DNA of 34,237 nt, from positions 1-34,237 of the forward strand of contig JAKJFE010000021.1 of the NCBI GenBank assembly GCA_022705045.1, read 5' to 3'. Under the pieces are notes generated by a model. The model searched no databases. It was not told where the DNA came from and was given only the letters and a program-made list of their open reading frames with translations. Position 1 is the stretch's first letter. Every line of letters starts with the position of its first letter. The DNA is from Pseudomonadota bacterium (GTDB lineage: Bacteria; Pseudomonadota; Gammaproteobacteria; Xanthomonadales; Ahniellaceae). Made by a program: the position numbers and the translations under genes. This document shows positions 8,467-15,372 of the stretch, one piece after another.

Positions 8467-9587
8467 CGCGCCGTCGAGTCGTGCTGGCGCTTGCGGAAAT
8501 ACGGTCGCTCGGCGATGCGGTAGGAGACGTCGGCGGCGAGCAGGGACAGGATCAGCGCGATCGGGACGAAGATCAGGACGGCGAGGGCGGGGTCGAGGGG
8601 CTTGAGGATCGGGGACAGGGCGGCGCCGAGCAGGTAGACGACGATGCTGTGCAGCAGGAACAGCGAGTAGGAGCGGTCGCCGATCCATTGCAGGGCGCGG
8701 CCCGGTGAGGTCGGACGGGCATGGCCGTAGGCGAGTGCGAGCAGCAGCAGGCCGCCGCTGCCGGGCAGGGCGAAGGCGTAGTAGGCGAATTCGCGGTTGC
8801 GCACCAGCATGAACTTGACGGCGAGTGCGAAGCCGAGCCAGGCCAGCGCCGACAGGATCAGCAGCAACGCGCCGCGCATGCGCGCGAGTGGCGCTCGCCC
8901 CAATGCGATCCCGACCAGGAATAGCCAGGCGTAACCGTGCAGATGGGCCAGCGGCGTGCCGATCCACAGGATCAGGCCGAGCAGGGCGGAGGCGACCGCG
9001 AGATGCACGAACGCATCCCGTCGCGAGGCTGCGAACGCAACCGCCAGCAAGGGCACCGACAGGTAGAACGCGACTTCGTAACTCATCGACCAGGTCACCG
9101 GATTGATGCCGGGTACGCCGAGTTCGAGGAAGCCATGCAGGAAGGCGAGATTCTTTGCCCAGTCGCCCAGACCGAACACGGTGCCATCGACCTGCCAGCG
9201 CGCGAGCGCCGCCACCAGCAGCGCCAGTACATAGGCGGGCAGCACGCGCAGCGCGCGGCGCGCGAGGAAATCCCCCGGCCGGGTGCGCGCGAAGTCGAAC
9301 TGGCGCGCCATCAGGAAACCGCTGAGTACGAAGAACAGGTCGACGCCGAACCAGGAACGATGCAGCCACAGCGCCAGCGACTCGATGGTCCAGCCGGGAT
9401 AGGCCCCGGCTTCGGTGTCGGTCCAACCGTAGAAGTGCACGAGGGCGTACCCGAAGGCATGCACATTGAAGACAAACAGCGACGCGAATGCACGCAGGCC
9501 ATCCAGCGCAGGCAGGTGCGCGGACGTGTTGGCAGGCGATGCGACGGGTTGGGTCACGGGGGTGAGGCGACGGGAAAGACCCGGCAT
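8463..9587 (-). CDS. Membrane acyltransferase, acyltransferase-3 family
   Basis: An integral membrane O-acyltransferase (Acyltransf_3, OafA-like). The N-terminus has the family signature LPALDGLRAFASLFVFNVHAFG with the conserved Arg and the helix-1 His. It continues with SWFGVDLFFVLSGFLMARQF, FLARRALRVLPAY, NPVTWSMSYEVAFYL and about ten hydrophobic helices, ending in a YRIAERPYF motif. Such enzymes acylate sugars of LPS, exopolysaccharide or peptidoglycan. No polysaccharide genes lie nearby, so the substrate cannot be inferred. ATG 9587 gives 374 residues; GTG 9557 is an alternative start. Neither has a good Shine-Dalgarno site. Confidence 0.88.
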   Translation of the reverse strand: MPGLSRRLTPVTQPVASPANTSAHLPALDGLRAFASLFVFNVHAFGYALVHFYGWTDTEAGAYPGWTIESLALWLHRSWFGVDLFFVLSGFLMARQFDFARTRPGDFLARRALRVLPAYVLALLVAALARWQVDGTVFGLGDWAKNLAFLHGFLELGVPGINPVTWSMSYEVAFYLSVPLLAVAFAASRRDAFVHLAVASALLGLILWIGTPLAHLHGYAWLFLVGIALGRAPLARMRGALLLILSALAWLGFALAVKFMLVRNREFAYYAFALPGSGGLLLLALAYGHARPTSPGRALQWIGDRSYSLFLLHSIVVYLLGAALSPILKPLDPALAVLIFVPIALILSLLAADVSYRIAERPYFRKRQHDSTAR

Positions 9588-9653
9588 TGTCGCAGCGAAC
9601 TGCGGCGTGCTGCGATGCGAGATCGAATTTTCCCGCGACGCCGCTTGAAAGGG

Positions 9654-9705
9654 AATGGCGCGACGCCATTGAGGGTCGTGCAGGCTTCGTGAAAGACTGT
9701 CTTTC
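9654..9705. promoter_or_regulatory. Two palindromes in the divergent gap upstream of yqiJ
   Basis: AATGGCG-CGA-CGCCATT (9654-9670, perfect 7-base arms) and GAAAGA-CTG-TCTTTC (9691-9705, perfect 6-base arms) sit in the 144-base gap between the acyltransferase and yqiJ, 27 or more bases before the yqiJ ATG. Their position suits operators or leader hairpins for the yqiJK operon. I found no convincing sigma-70, sigma-54 or sigma-E promoter here, so the role is a guess. The yqiJ ribosome site is AAAGGAAAC. Confidence 0.35.
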
Positions 9706-9731
9706 GGCGGTCGGACCCAGAAAAGGAAACG

Positions 9732-10376
9732 ATGGACTTCCTGTTTGCTGCACCGAACATCGTGTTCACGGTGTCGTTGGGGGTGTTGGCGCTGTTGCTG
9801 GTCCTGGAATTTGCCGGCAGCGGCTTGTCGGATGTGGTCGAGGGTCTGTTCCCGGACCTCAACGGCGACGCGCCGGACGCGGACGATGCGTCCCTGCCGA
9901 GCCAGTTCCTGTCGTGGCTGCGCTCCGGGCGTGTGCCGATGCTGATGTTGTTCGCGGTCTTCCTCGGCGTGTTCGGGGCTGGTGGCTTGTTGCTGCAGAA
10001 CGCCGTCACGACGCTGTTCGGGGCGCCGCTGAACGCCGCCCTGGCCGCGGTCACGATGCTGCCCTTGTCCGTGCCGTTCGTGAAGATGGCTGCGGCGCTG
10101 CTGGCGCGCATGATGCCGCGTGACGAAACCGCGGTCATCTCGCGCGAGGACCTGATCGGCCGCATCGCCATCATCGTCACCGGCCATGCGCGCAAGGGCT
10201 TTCCGGCACAGGCCAAGCTGCGCGACGAGTTCCGCACCACCCATTACGTGATGGTCGAGCCCGACGAAGAGGGCATCGAGCTGCGCCAGGGCGAGGAAAT
10301 CGCGCTGATGGCGCGGCGTGGCGTCGTGTACGTCGCCAAGCGCGTCGCGCCGCCGCAGATCACTCATCAGCCCTGA
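9732..10376 (+). CDS. yqiJ: YqiJ-family inner-membrane protein with C-terminal OB-fold
   Basis: The 214-residue protein matches the YqiJ/DUF1449 pattern and sits directly before a flotillin gene, as in E. coli yqiJ-yqiK. It has three hydrophobic helices (about 8-30, 68-90 and 98-122). A soluble C-terminal domain (about 135-205) follows, with the NfeD-like OB-fold feel (IGRIAIIVTGHARKGFPAQA, then EEIALMARRGVVYVAKRV). NfeD-type proteins pair with SPFH proteins in membrane microdomain organisation and membrane stress handling, so a YqiK partner role is inferred. Start ATG 9732 has a good upstream AAAGGA. Confidence 0.88.
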   Translation: MDFLFAAPNIVFTVSLGVLALLLVLEFAGSGLSDVVEGLFPDLNGDAPDADDASLPSQFLSWLRSGRVPMLMLFAVFLGVFGAGGLLLQNAVTTLFGAPLNAALAAVTMLPLSVPFVKMAAALLARMMPRDETAVISREDLIGRIAIIVTGHARKGFPAQAKLRDEFRTTHYVMVEPDEEGIELRQGEEIALMARRGVVYVAKRVAPPQITHQP

Positions 10377-10390
10377 TTCGAATGGCTCCA

Positions 10391-10413
10391 TCGTCCGGCG
10401 CGCCGCCGGACGA
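10391..10413 (+). other. Strong hairpin between yqiJ and yqiK
   Basis: TCGTCCGGCG-CGC-CGCCGGACGA forms a perfect 10-base-pair stem with a three-base loop, 15 bases after the yqiJ stop and well before yqiK. No T-run follows, so it is unlikely to be a full terminator. It could block 3'-5' decay or set the ratio of the two messages. Confidence 0.55.
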
Positions 10414-10472
10414 CACGCGGCATCGGCGTGCAGCGGTTCCGGCGCATCTGAATCACTCCTTGGGGAAAACAC

Positions 10473-12275
10473 ATGGTCGAGCAATTGATGGGTCCGGCGA
10501 TCACCTTCGGTCTGGCGCTGGTCGCGTTCATGGTGCTGCTGTACATCCTGAAGGTGCTGGCGCGGATGTACACGCGCGCATCGAAGGAACTGAGCTTCGT
10601 GCGCACCGGCCTCGGCGGGCAGAAGGTCATCCTCAACGGCGGCGCGCTGGTGTTGCCGGTGATCCATGAAGTCATCCCGGTCAACATGAACACGCTCAAG
10701 CTCGACGTGCATCGTGCCGCCGAGCAGGCGCTGATCACGCGCGACCGCATGCGCGTGGACGTCACCGCCGAGTTCTACGTGCGCGTACAGCCGATCGAGG
10801 AATCGATCGCGAACGCGGCGCAGACCCTGGGCCGCAAGACCACCGAACCCGAGGCGCTGAAGGATCTGGTCGAAGGCAAGTTCGTCGATGCCCTGCGCTC
10901 GGTCGCGGCCGAGATGGGCATGGAGGAACTGCACGAGCAACGCACGCTGTTCGTGCAGAAAGTGCAGCAGGCGGTGTCGGAAGACCTGCTCAAGAACGGT
11001 CTCGAACTCGAAGCCGTGTCGCTGACCGGTCTCGACCAGACCAGCAAGGAATACTTCAATCCGGACAACACCTTCGACGCCGAAGGCCTGACCAAGCTGA
11101 CCGAGGCGATCGAGCTGCGCCGCAAGAAGCGCAACGAGATCCAGCAGGACACCGAGGTCGAGATCCAGAAGAAAAATCTCATTGCCGCGCAGCAGAAGCT
11201 GACGATCGCGCGCGAAGAGGAATACGCGCGACTGCAGCAGCAGCGCGAGATCGAGATTCGCCGCGCCACCCAGCAGGCCGAGATTTCGACCCAGCAGGCG
11301 GAAAAGACGCGTGAGGCCGAGGAAGCCAAGATCGTGGCGCAGCAGCAGATCGACGCCGCCCGCCTCGTGGCCGAGCGCGCGATCCAGGACCAGCGCATCG
11401 CGATCGAGCAGCAGCTGAAGGAGCGCGACATCGTCAAGGCGAAGTCGGTGCAGACGGCCGAGATCGATCAGCAGAAGGCGGTGCAACTGGCCGAGCAGGA
11501 GCGCGCCATCGCGATCGCCGAAAAGTCGCGTGCGCAGTCGGAGGCGCAGGCGCTTGCCGACCAGGCGCGCGCGGCGGCGGTGCAGGCGCAGGAACAGGTC
11601 GATACTGTGCGTGAAGTCGAACGCGCCGAGCGCCAGAAGAAGATCGAACTGGTCGAGGCCTCGCGGCAGGCCGAACGCGAAATGATCGGCATCACCATTG
11701 CTGCCGAGGCCGAGAAGAAGGCTGCCAACGACAAGGCCGAGGCGACGCGCACGCTCGCGACAGCCGAGGCGGATCGCCAGCGTATCGCCGCGACCGCCGA
11801 AGCCGAGGCCGAAAAGTTGCGCGCCGACGCCGCCGCGAAGCGCTACACCGTCGACGCCGAAGGTCAGCGTCGCCTGAACGAAGCCGCGAACCTGCTGAAC
11901 GCCGAACAGATCGCGCTGCAGATCAAGCTGGCCGTGTTGCGCCATCTGCCCGACATCATCCGCGAGAGCGTCAAGCCGATCGAAGCGATTGATGGCATCA
12001 AGATCGTGCAGGTCGAAGGTCTGAACGGTGGCGGGTCGGGCCATGGCGGCGAATCCGGCGCTGCCGCGGATTCCGGCAATCTGGCCGACCAGGTCGTGTC
12101 GAGTGCCTTGCGTTATCGCGCGCAGGCGCCGCTGATCGAGTCGCTGATGAAGGAAGTGGGCATCAGCGGCAGCGACCTGAACGGCATGACCCAGGCGCTG
12201 TCCGAAGGCAACGATGCCGAGCGCCTGCGTGATCTGATGGCCAAGCGCGACGCGTTGACGCGCAAGTCGGACTGA
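10473..12275 (+). CDS. yqiK: Flotillin-like SPFH-domain membrane protein
   Basis: A 600-residue YqiK/flotillin homologue that scaffolds ordered membrane microdomains at the inner membrane. It has an N-terminal membrane helix (about 8-28), then the SPFH/band-7 domain (about 35-210), including the segment that starts VRTGLGGQKVILNGGALVLP. A long Ala/Glu/Gln/Arg-rich coiled coil (about 220-480, with repeated AEA and QQ patches) follows. The C-terminal oligomerisation region holds LLNAEQIALQIKLAVLRHLP, and a Gly/Ser-rich segment precedes a helical end. Slightly longer than E. coli YqiK (553). The Shine-Dalgarno GGGGA is 6 bases before the ATG. The next gene starts two bases after its stop, so all three genes here are probably cotranscribed. 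Confidence 0.94.
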   Translation: MVEQLMGPAITFGLALVAFMVLLYILKVLARMYTRASKELSFVRTGLGGQKVILNGGALVLPVIHEVIPVNMNTLKLDVHRAAEQALITRDRMRVDVTAEFYVRVQPIEESIANAAQTLGRKTTEPEALKDLVEGKFVDALRSVAAEMGMEELHEQRTLFVQKVQQAVSEDLLKNGLELEAVSLTGLDQTSKEYFNPDNTFDAEGLTKLTEAIELRRKKRNEIQQDTEVEIQKKNLIAAQQKLTIAREEEYARLQQQREIEIRRATQQAEISTQQAEKTREAEEAKIVAQQQIDAARLVAERAIQDQRIAIEQQLKERDIVKAKSVQTAEIDQQKAVQLAEQERAIAIAEKSRAQSEAQALADQARAAAVQAQEQVDTVREVERAERQKKIELVEASRQAEREMIGITIAAEAEKKAANDKAEATRTLATAEADRQRIAATAEAEAEKLRADAAAKRYTVDAEGQRRLNEAANLLNAEQIALQIKLAVLRHLPDIIRESVKPIEAIDGIKIVQVEGLNGGGSGHGGESGAAADSGNLADQVVSSALRYRAQAPLIESLMKEVGISGSDLNGMTQALSEGNDAERLRDLMAKRDALTRKSD

Positions 12276-12277
12276 CC

Positions 12278-12886
12278 ATGGATGCACTGCGCCGCTGCGT
12301 CGTCGTGCTGCTGTTTGCTGCCGCCGTGGTTCGGGCGGAAAGCGTGCCCGACGGCGCAGCGATCGCGACGGCGGCGCGCACTCAGGTCGGCGTGACCACG
12401 TCCTACGATCCGTCGTACCGGCGCATCGCCTATCCAAACGGCGATGTGCCGATCGACACCGGTGTTTGCGCCGACGTCGTGGTGCGCGCCCTGCGCGGCA
12501 TCGGCATCGATCTGCAGTCGGAAGTGAATGCGGACATGCGCGCGCATTTTTCCGCGTATCCGGCGAACTGGGGCCTGTCGAAGCCGGACCGCAACATCGA
12601 CCATCGACGTGTGCCGAACCTGCGGCGCTGGTTCCAGCGCAAAGGCTGGTCGCTCGGTGTCAGTGATGATGCAGCCGACTACCTGCCCGGCGACCTCGTC
12701 AGCTGGACGCTGCCGAACGGTCGACCGCACATCGGCGTGGTGTCGTCACGACGCGCCGCGAGCGGCCGGCCGCTGGTCGTGCACAACATCGCCCTCGGCG
12801 CACGTGAGGAAGACGTGCTGTTTGCCTGGACGATCACCGGGCGCTATCGGAAACCACAGGCAATGACCCCGCCGTCCGGCGCTTGA
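12278..12886 (+). CDS. DUF1287 exported protein
   Basis: The 202-residue product has a signal peptide (about 1-20, cleaved near VVRA-ES). It carries the DUF1287 core: ARTQVGVTTSYDPSYRRIAYPNGDVP, DTGVCADVVVRALRGIGIDLQ, then LPGDLVSW and RPHIGVVSSRR with a late HNIALGAREEDVL. The conserved Cys (in GVCADVV) and His (in RPHIGVV) resemble an NlpC/P60-type cysteine hydrolase arrangement, suggesting a periplasmic wall- or peptide-cleaving enzyme. No activity is established to my knowledge. It begins two bases after yqiK, so it belongs to the flotillin operon here, a context that hints at envelope maintenance. Confidence 0.87.
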   Translation: MDALRRCVVVLLFAAAVVRAESVPDGAAIATAARTQVGVTTSYDPSYRRIAYPNGDVPIDTGVCADVVVRALRGIGIDLQSEVNADMRAHFSAYPANWGLSKPDRNIDHRRVPNLRRWFQRKGWSLGVSDDAADYLPGDLVSWTLPNGRPHIGVVSSRRAASGRPLVVHNIALGAREEDVLFAWTITGRYRKPQAMTPPSGA

Positions 12887-12958
12887 CGCCCCGCGGGCGT
12901 GGATGCACGCTCGCGCTCCCATCCAGCGTGCGCGGCGATGTCCCGCAGAAGGTGTGCC

Positions 12959-13582
12959 ATGTCCATCCGCCGTCTGTCTGTCCGAGTTCTGTCGATCGTT
13001 CTGGCAACAGGTGTGAGCTTGTCGCCGTTGCAGGCGGCCGACTTGGAGGTCGTCAATGAGGGAGGCATCGGCCGTACCTGGGCTGCAGCGCCAGGGAGCA
13101 CTTTCGCAGCGCCCGGGTATCCGGCTGAGATGCTGGAACGACGCGTCCATGTTTGCCTCAACATCGCATATACGCTGCGCAAAGACGGCGTTCCGACCGA
13201 TCTGGAGTTGCTGAAGAGCTGGAGCCGTGATGCCGTCAACATGCCCTTGTCGGATGGTGAGCTCGACAGCTTTGTCCAGTCGTCGGCCATGGCGTTGAGT
13301 CAATGGCGCTTTGCGCCGAAGGAATCGGGTCGAAAAGTCAAGCCGACGCGGACCTCGGCGACGTTGGTATTCCGTGGCGGAAACAACTTGAGCCACGCTC
13401 AGGTTGCGGAGAATTGCCGCGTCGAAGATCTGCTGTCGTTCTTCGGCAGCGACGACGATGGCAAGGCCCGGCGCAGAATTTTCCAGCAGATCATCGCCCG
13501 AACCCAGATGCAGCAGGACTTCGAACGCACGCAGGCCGAGCGCATGGAGGCGCTTCGTCGCGCGGCGCAGGTTTCGCAATAG
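12959..13582 (+). CDS. Exported protein with TonB C-terminal-like domain
   Basis: A 207-residue protein with a signal peptide (about 1-26, ending SPLQA-AD). Residues about 60-145 read like the TonB C-terminal fold: [20 protein letters not shown], then [18 protein letters not shown] and a last strand [10 protein letters not shown]. TonB proper would need an N-terminal anchor and Pro-rich spacer, both missing, so this is a periplasmic TonB_C-like protein, not an energy transducer. The last 60 residues are charged and helical. ATG 12959 is preferred over in-frame codons upstream because it starts the signal peptide and has AGAAGGTG before it. Role unknown. Confidence 0.78.
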   Translation: MSIRRLSVRVLSIVLATGVSLSPLQAADLEVVNEGGIGRTWAAAPGSTFAAPGYPAEMLERRVHVCLNIAYTLRKDGVPTDLELLKSWSRDAVNMPLSDGELDSFVQSSAMALSQWRFAPKESGRKVKPTRTSATLVFRGGNNLSHAQVAENCRVEDLLSFFGSDDDGKARRRIFQQIIARTQMQQDFERTQAERMEALRRAAQVSQ

Positions 13583-13593
13583 TCTGCTGGCGG

Positions 13594-13599
13594 TACACT
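13594..13599 (+). promoter_or_regulatory. Likely -10 box of dcd
   Basis: TACACT matches the -10 consensus at 4 of 6 positions, with TTTCGC at 13572-13577 as a weak -35 at 16 bases. It lies 12 bases past the previous stop and 26 bases before the GTG of dcd. GAGG at 13614-13617 is the ribosome site. Pattern match only. Confidence 0.4.
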
Positions 13600-13625
13600 G
13601 CTCGCCTTCTTTGCGAGGTTCAAGC

Positions 13626-14195
13626 GTGAGCATCAAATCCGACCACTGGATCCGCCGCATGGCGGAAAGCCAGGGCATGATCGAGCCATTCGAGCCGGGC
13701 CAGATCCGCACCAATGCGAGCGGCGGCCGGCTGATTTCCTACGGCACCTCGAGCTACGGCTACGACGTGCGTTGCGCGAACGAGTTCAAGATCTTCACCA
13801 ACATCAACTCGACCATCGTCGATCCGAAGGCCTTCGATCCGAATTCCTTCGTCGACGTGGTCTCGGACGTGTGCATCATCCCGCCGAACTCGTTCGCGCT
13901 GGCGCGTACGGTCGAATACTTCCGCATCCCGCGTTCGGTGTTGACCGTCTGCCTCGGCAAGAGCACCTATGCGCGTTGCGGCATCATCGTCAACGTGACG
14001 CCGCTCGAACCGGAATGGGAAGGCCACGTCACCCTCGAGTTCTCGAACACCACGCCGCTGCCCGCGAAGATCTACGCCCACGAAGGCGTCGCGCAGATGC
14101 TGTTCTTCGAATCCGACGAAGTCTGCGACGTCAGCTACCGCGACCGCGGCGGCAAGTACCAGGGCCAGAAAGGCGTAACGCTGCCCAAGGCGTGA
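13626..14195 (+). CDS. dcd: dCTP deaminase
   Basis: Deaminates dCTP to dUTP, feeding dTMP synthesis; cytoplasmic trimer. The 189 residues match the family length, starting (V)[20 protein letters not shown]. They run through [17 protein letters not shown], the active-site stretch [20 protein letters not shown] and [18 protein letters not shown], to [20 protein letters not shown] at the nucleotide-binding C-terminus. The start is GTG: it gives the canonical SIKSD N-terminus and has GAGG eight bases upstream. Longer in-frame extensions run into the previous gene and are rejected. Confidence 0.96.
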   Translation: MSIKSDHWIRRMAESQGMIEPFEPGQIRTNASGGRLISYGTSSYGYDVRCANEFKIFTNINSTIVDPKAFDPNSFVDVVSDVCIIPPNSFALARTVEYFRIPRSVLTVCLGKSTYARCGIIVNVTPLEPEWEGHVTLEFSNTTPLPAKIYAHEGVAQMLFFESDEVCDVSYRDRGGKYQGQKGVTLPKA

Positions 14196-14213
14196 TTCTC
14201 GAGCGCTGCTCTC

Positions 14214-14283
14214 GTGGGTGCGATTCTCAATCGCACGCTCTTCTTGCAGGCACCTGGAGCGTGCGATTGAGAATCGCACCCAC
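14214..14283. repeat. Perfect 27-base inverted repeat between convergent genes
   Basis: Arms 14214-14240 and 14257-14283 are exact reverse complements over 27 bases, separated by a 16-base spacer. Each arm contains its own palindrome, GTGCGATT-CTC-AATCGCAC. A hairpin within a hairpin is the layout of a REP doublet (REPIN). It fills most of the 100-base gap between dcd and the DLH-HIT gene and may stop transcription from both sides. It is unrelated in sequence to the pair at 5070-5152, so at least two repeat families are present. Confidence 0.8.
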
Positions 14284-14295
14284 AGATGCGTCTTC

Positions 14296-15372
14296 CTAAA
14301 GTCCGAATGCGGCCCGCAGTGTCTTGATCAACATGCGCTTCGGGCCTTCGCCATAGGGTTCGCGGTGGCCGTGACCCCAGACCGGGTCGGGCCAGGCGGC
14401 GTCGCCGTCGAAGCGGGCGATGACGTGTACGTGCAGCTGTGGCACGCGGTTGCCGAGGGCGCCGATATTCAGCTTGGTCGGATCGCAGACTGATTGCAGC
14501 ACGGCAGATGCGCGGGCGATCTCGTCCATCAGTCGATGCTGGTCGGCGCGTGGCAGGTCGATGATCTCGCGTGCGTCCTTCACTTTCGGCACCAGGATCA
14601 GCCACGGATAACGCGCGTCGTTCATCAGCAGCACGCGGCAGAGCGGCAGTTCGGCAACTTCGCTGCAGTCGGCCGCGAGTGTCGGATGCAAGGCGAAACG
14701 CGGCGCTTCGGCCAGGTGCTCGCGCAGGAATGCGAAGGTCCGTCGCCAGGCCAGGGCCGCACTTTCGGCGTGGAAATCGGCGCGTTCGTTGCAGTTGAAG
14801 CCGTGGCCGGCGTTGTAGAAGTGCACCGGCACCTGCGGGTGCTTGCGGCTCAGTTCGTCGTAGAAATCCTGCGGAATCAGCGCGTCCTTTACGCCGAAAT
14901 GCATCAGCACGGGCGCTTTCGGCGTTTCATCCAGGAAGGGACGGGTGCGCGCGCCGTAGTAACTCACCGACGGCAGGCCGAGCCGAGTGGCGCACAGCCA
15001 TGCGAGCGTCCCACCCCAGCAGAAACCGACGGTACCGACCGGGCCGTGCGCTTCGGCGACGGCGGCGGTTGCGGCGACATCGCGCAGGGCTGCGTCGAAG
15101 CCGAGCGCCGCCATGCGTTTGCGACCGGCCGCGACGCCGGCTTCGTCGTATCCCAGTTCGACATTGCCGCCGACGCGGTCGAACAGACAGGGCGCATAGG
15201 CGGCATAGCCGTGCGCCGAGATCTGTTCGGCCACCCAGCGGATGTGCCGGTTCACGCCGAAAATTTCCTGGGCGACGATGACGCTGCCAAGCGGCTCCTC
15301 GGGCGGCAACGAGCGCCAGGCGCGAAAGCGGTGCCCGTCGGCGGCTTCGAGTTCGACCCAGTCGTTGTTCAT
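14296..15372 (-). CDS. Fusion of dienelactone hydrolase and HIT domain
   Basis: One uninterrupted frame of 358 residues carries two enzymes. Residues 1-222 are a dienelactone-hydrolase-type alpha/beta hydrolase with nucleophile Cys118 (GFCWGG), acid Asp163 (GVKDALIP) and His190 (AGHGFNC). Residues about 226-350 are a HIT-family nucleotide hydrolase/transferase domain (LPLCRVLLMNDARYPWLILV, then QLHVHVIAR at 312-320, where His314 would be the nucleophile and Gln replaces the first His of the motif). Both catalytic sets look intact. HIT proteins with this sequence style usually stand alone, starting near the FALHP segment at 226. The ATG overlaps the stop of the upstream diguanylate cyclase by 4 bases (ATGA). 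Substrates unknown. Confidence 0.92.
   Translation of the reverse strand: MNNDWVELEAADGHRFRAWRSLPPEEPLGSVIVAQEIFGVNRHIRWVAEQISAHGYAAYAPCLFDRVGGNVELGYDEAGVAAGRKRMAALGFDAALRDVAATAAVAEAHGPVGTVGFCWGGTLAWLCATRLGLPSVSYYGARTRPFLDETPKAPVLMHFGVKDALIPQDFYDELSRKHPQVPVHFYNAGHGFNCNERADFHAESAALAWRRTFAFLREHLAEAPRFALHPTLAADCSEVAELPLCRVLLMNDARYPWLILVPKVKDAREIIDLPRADQHRLMDEIARASAVLQSVCDPTKLNIGALGNRVPQLHVHVIARFDGDAAWPDPVWGHGHREPYGEGPKRMLIKTLRAAFGL

Noticed and set aside
8463..12437. Minus-strand open frame of about 1324 residues covering the acyltransferase and running antisense to yqiJ and yqiK
   Set aside because: Only the 8463-9587 part has a recognisable protein (acyltransferase). The rest is antisense to well-identified yqiJ/yqiK coding sequence and is an effect of high GC, which removes stop codons.
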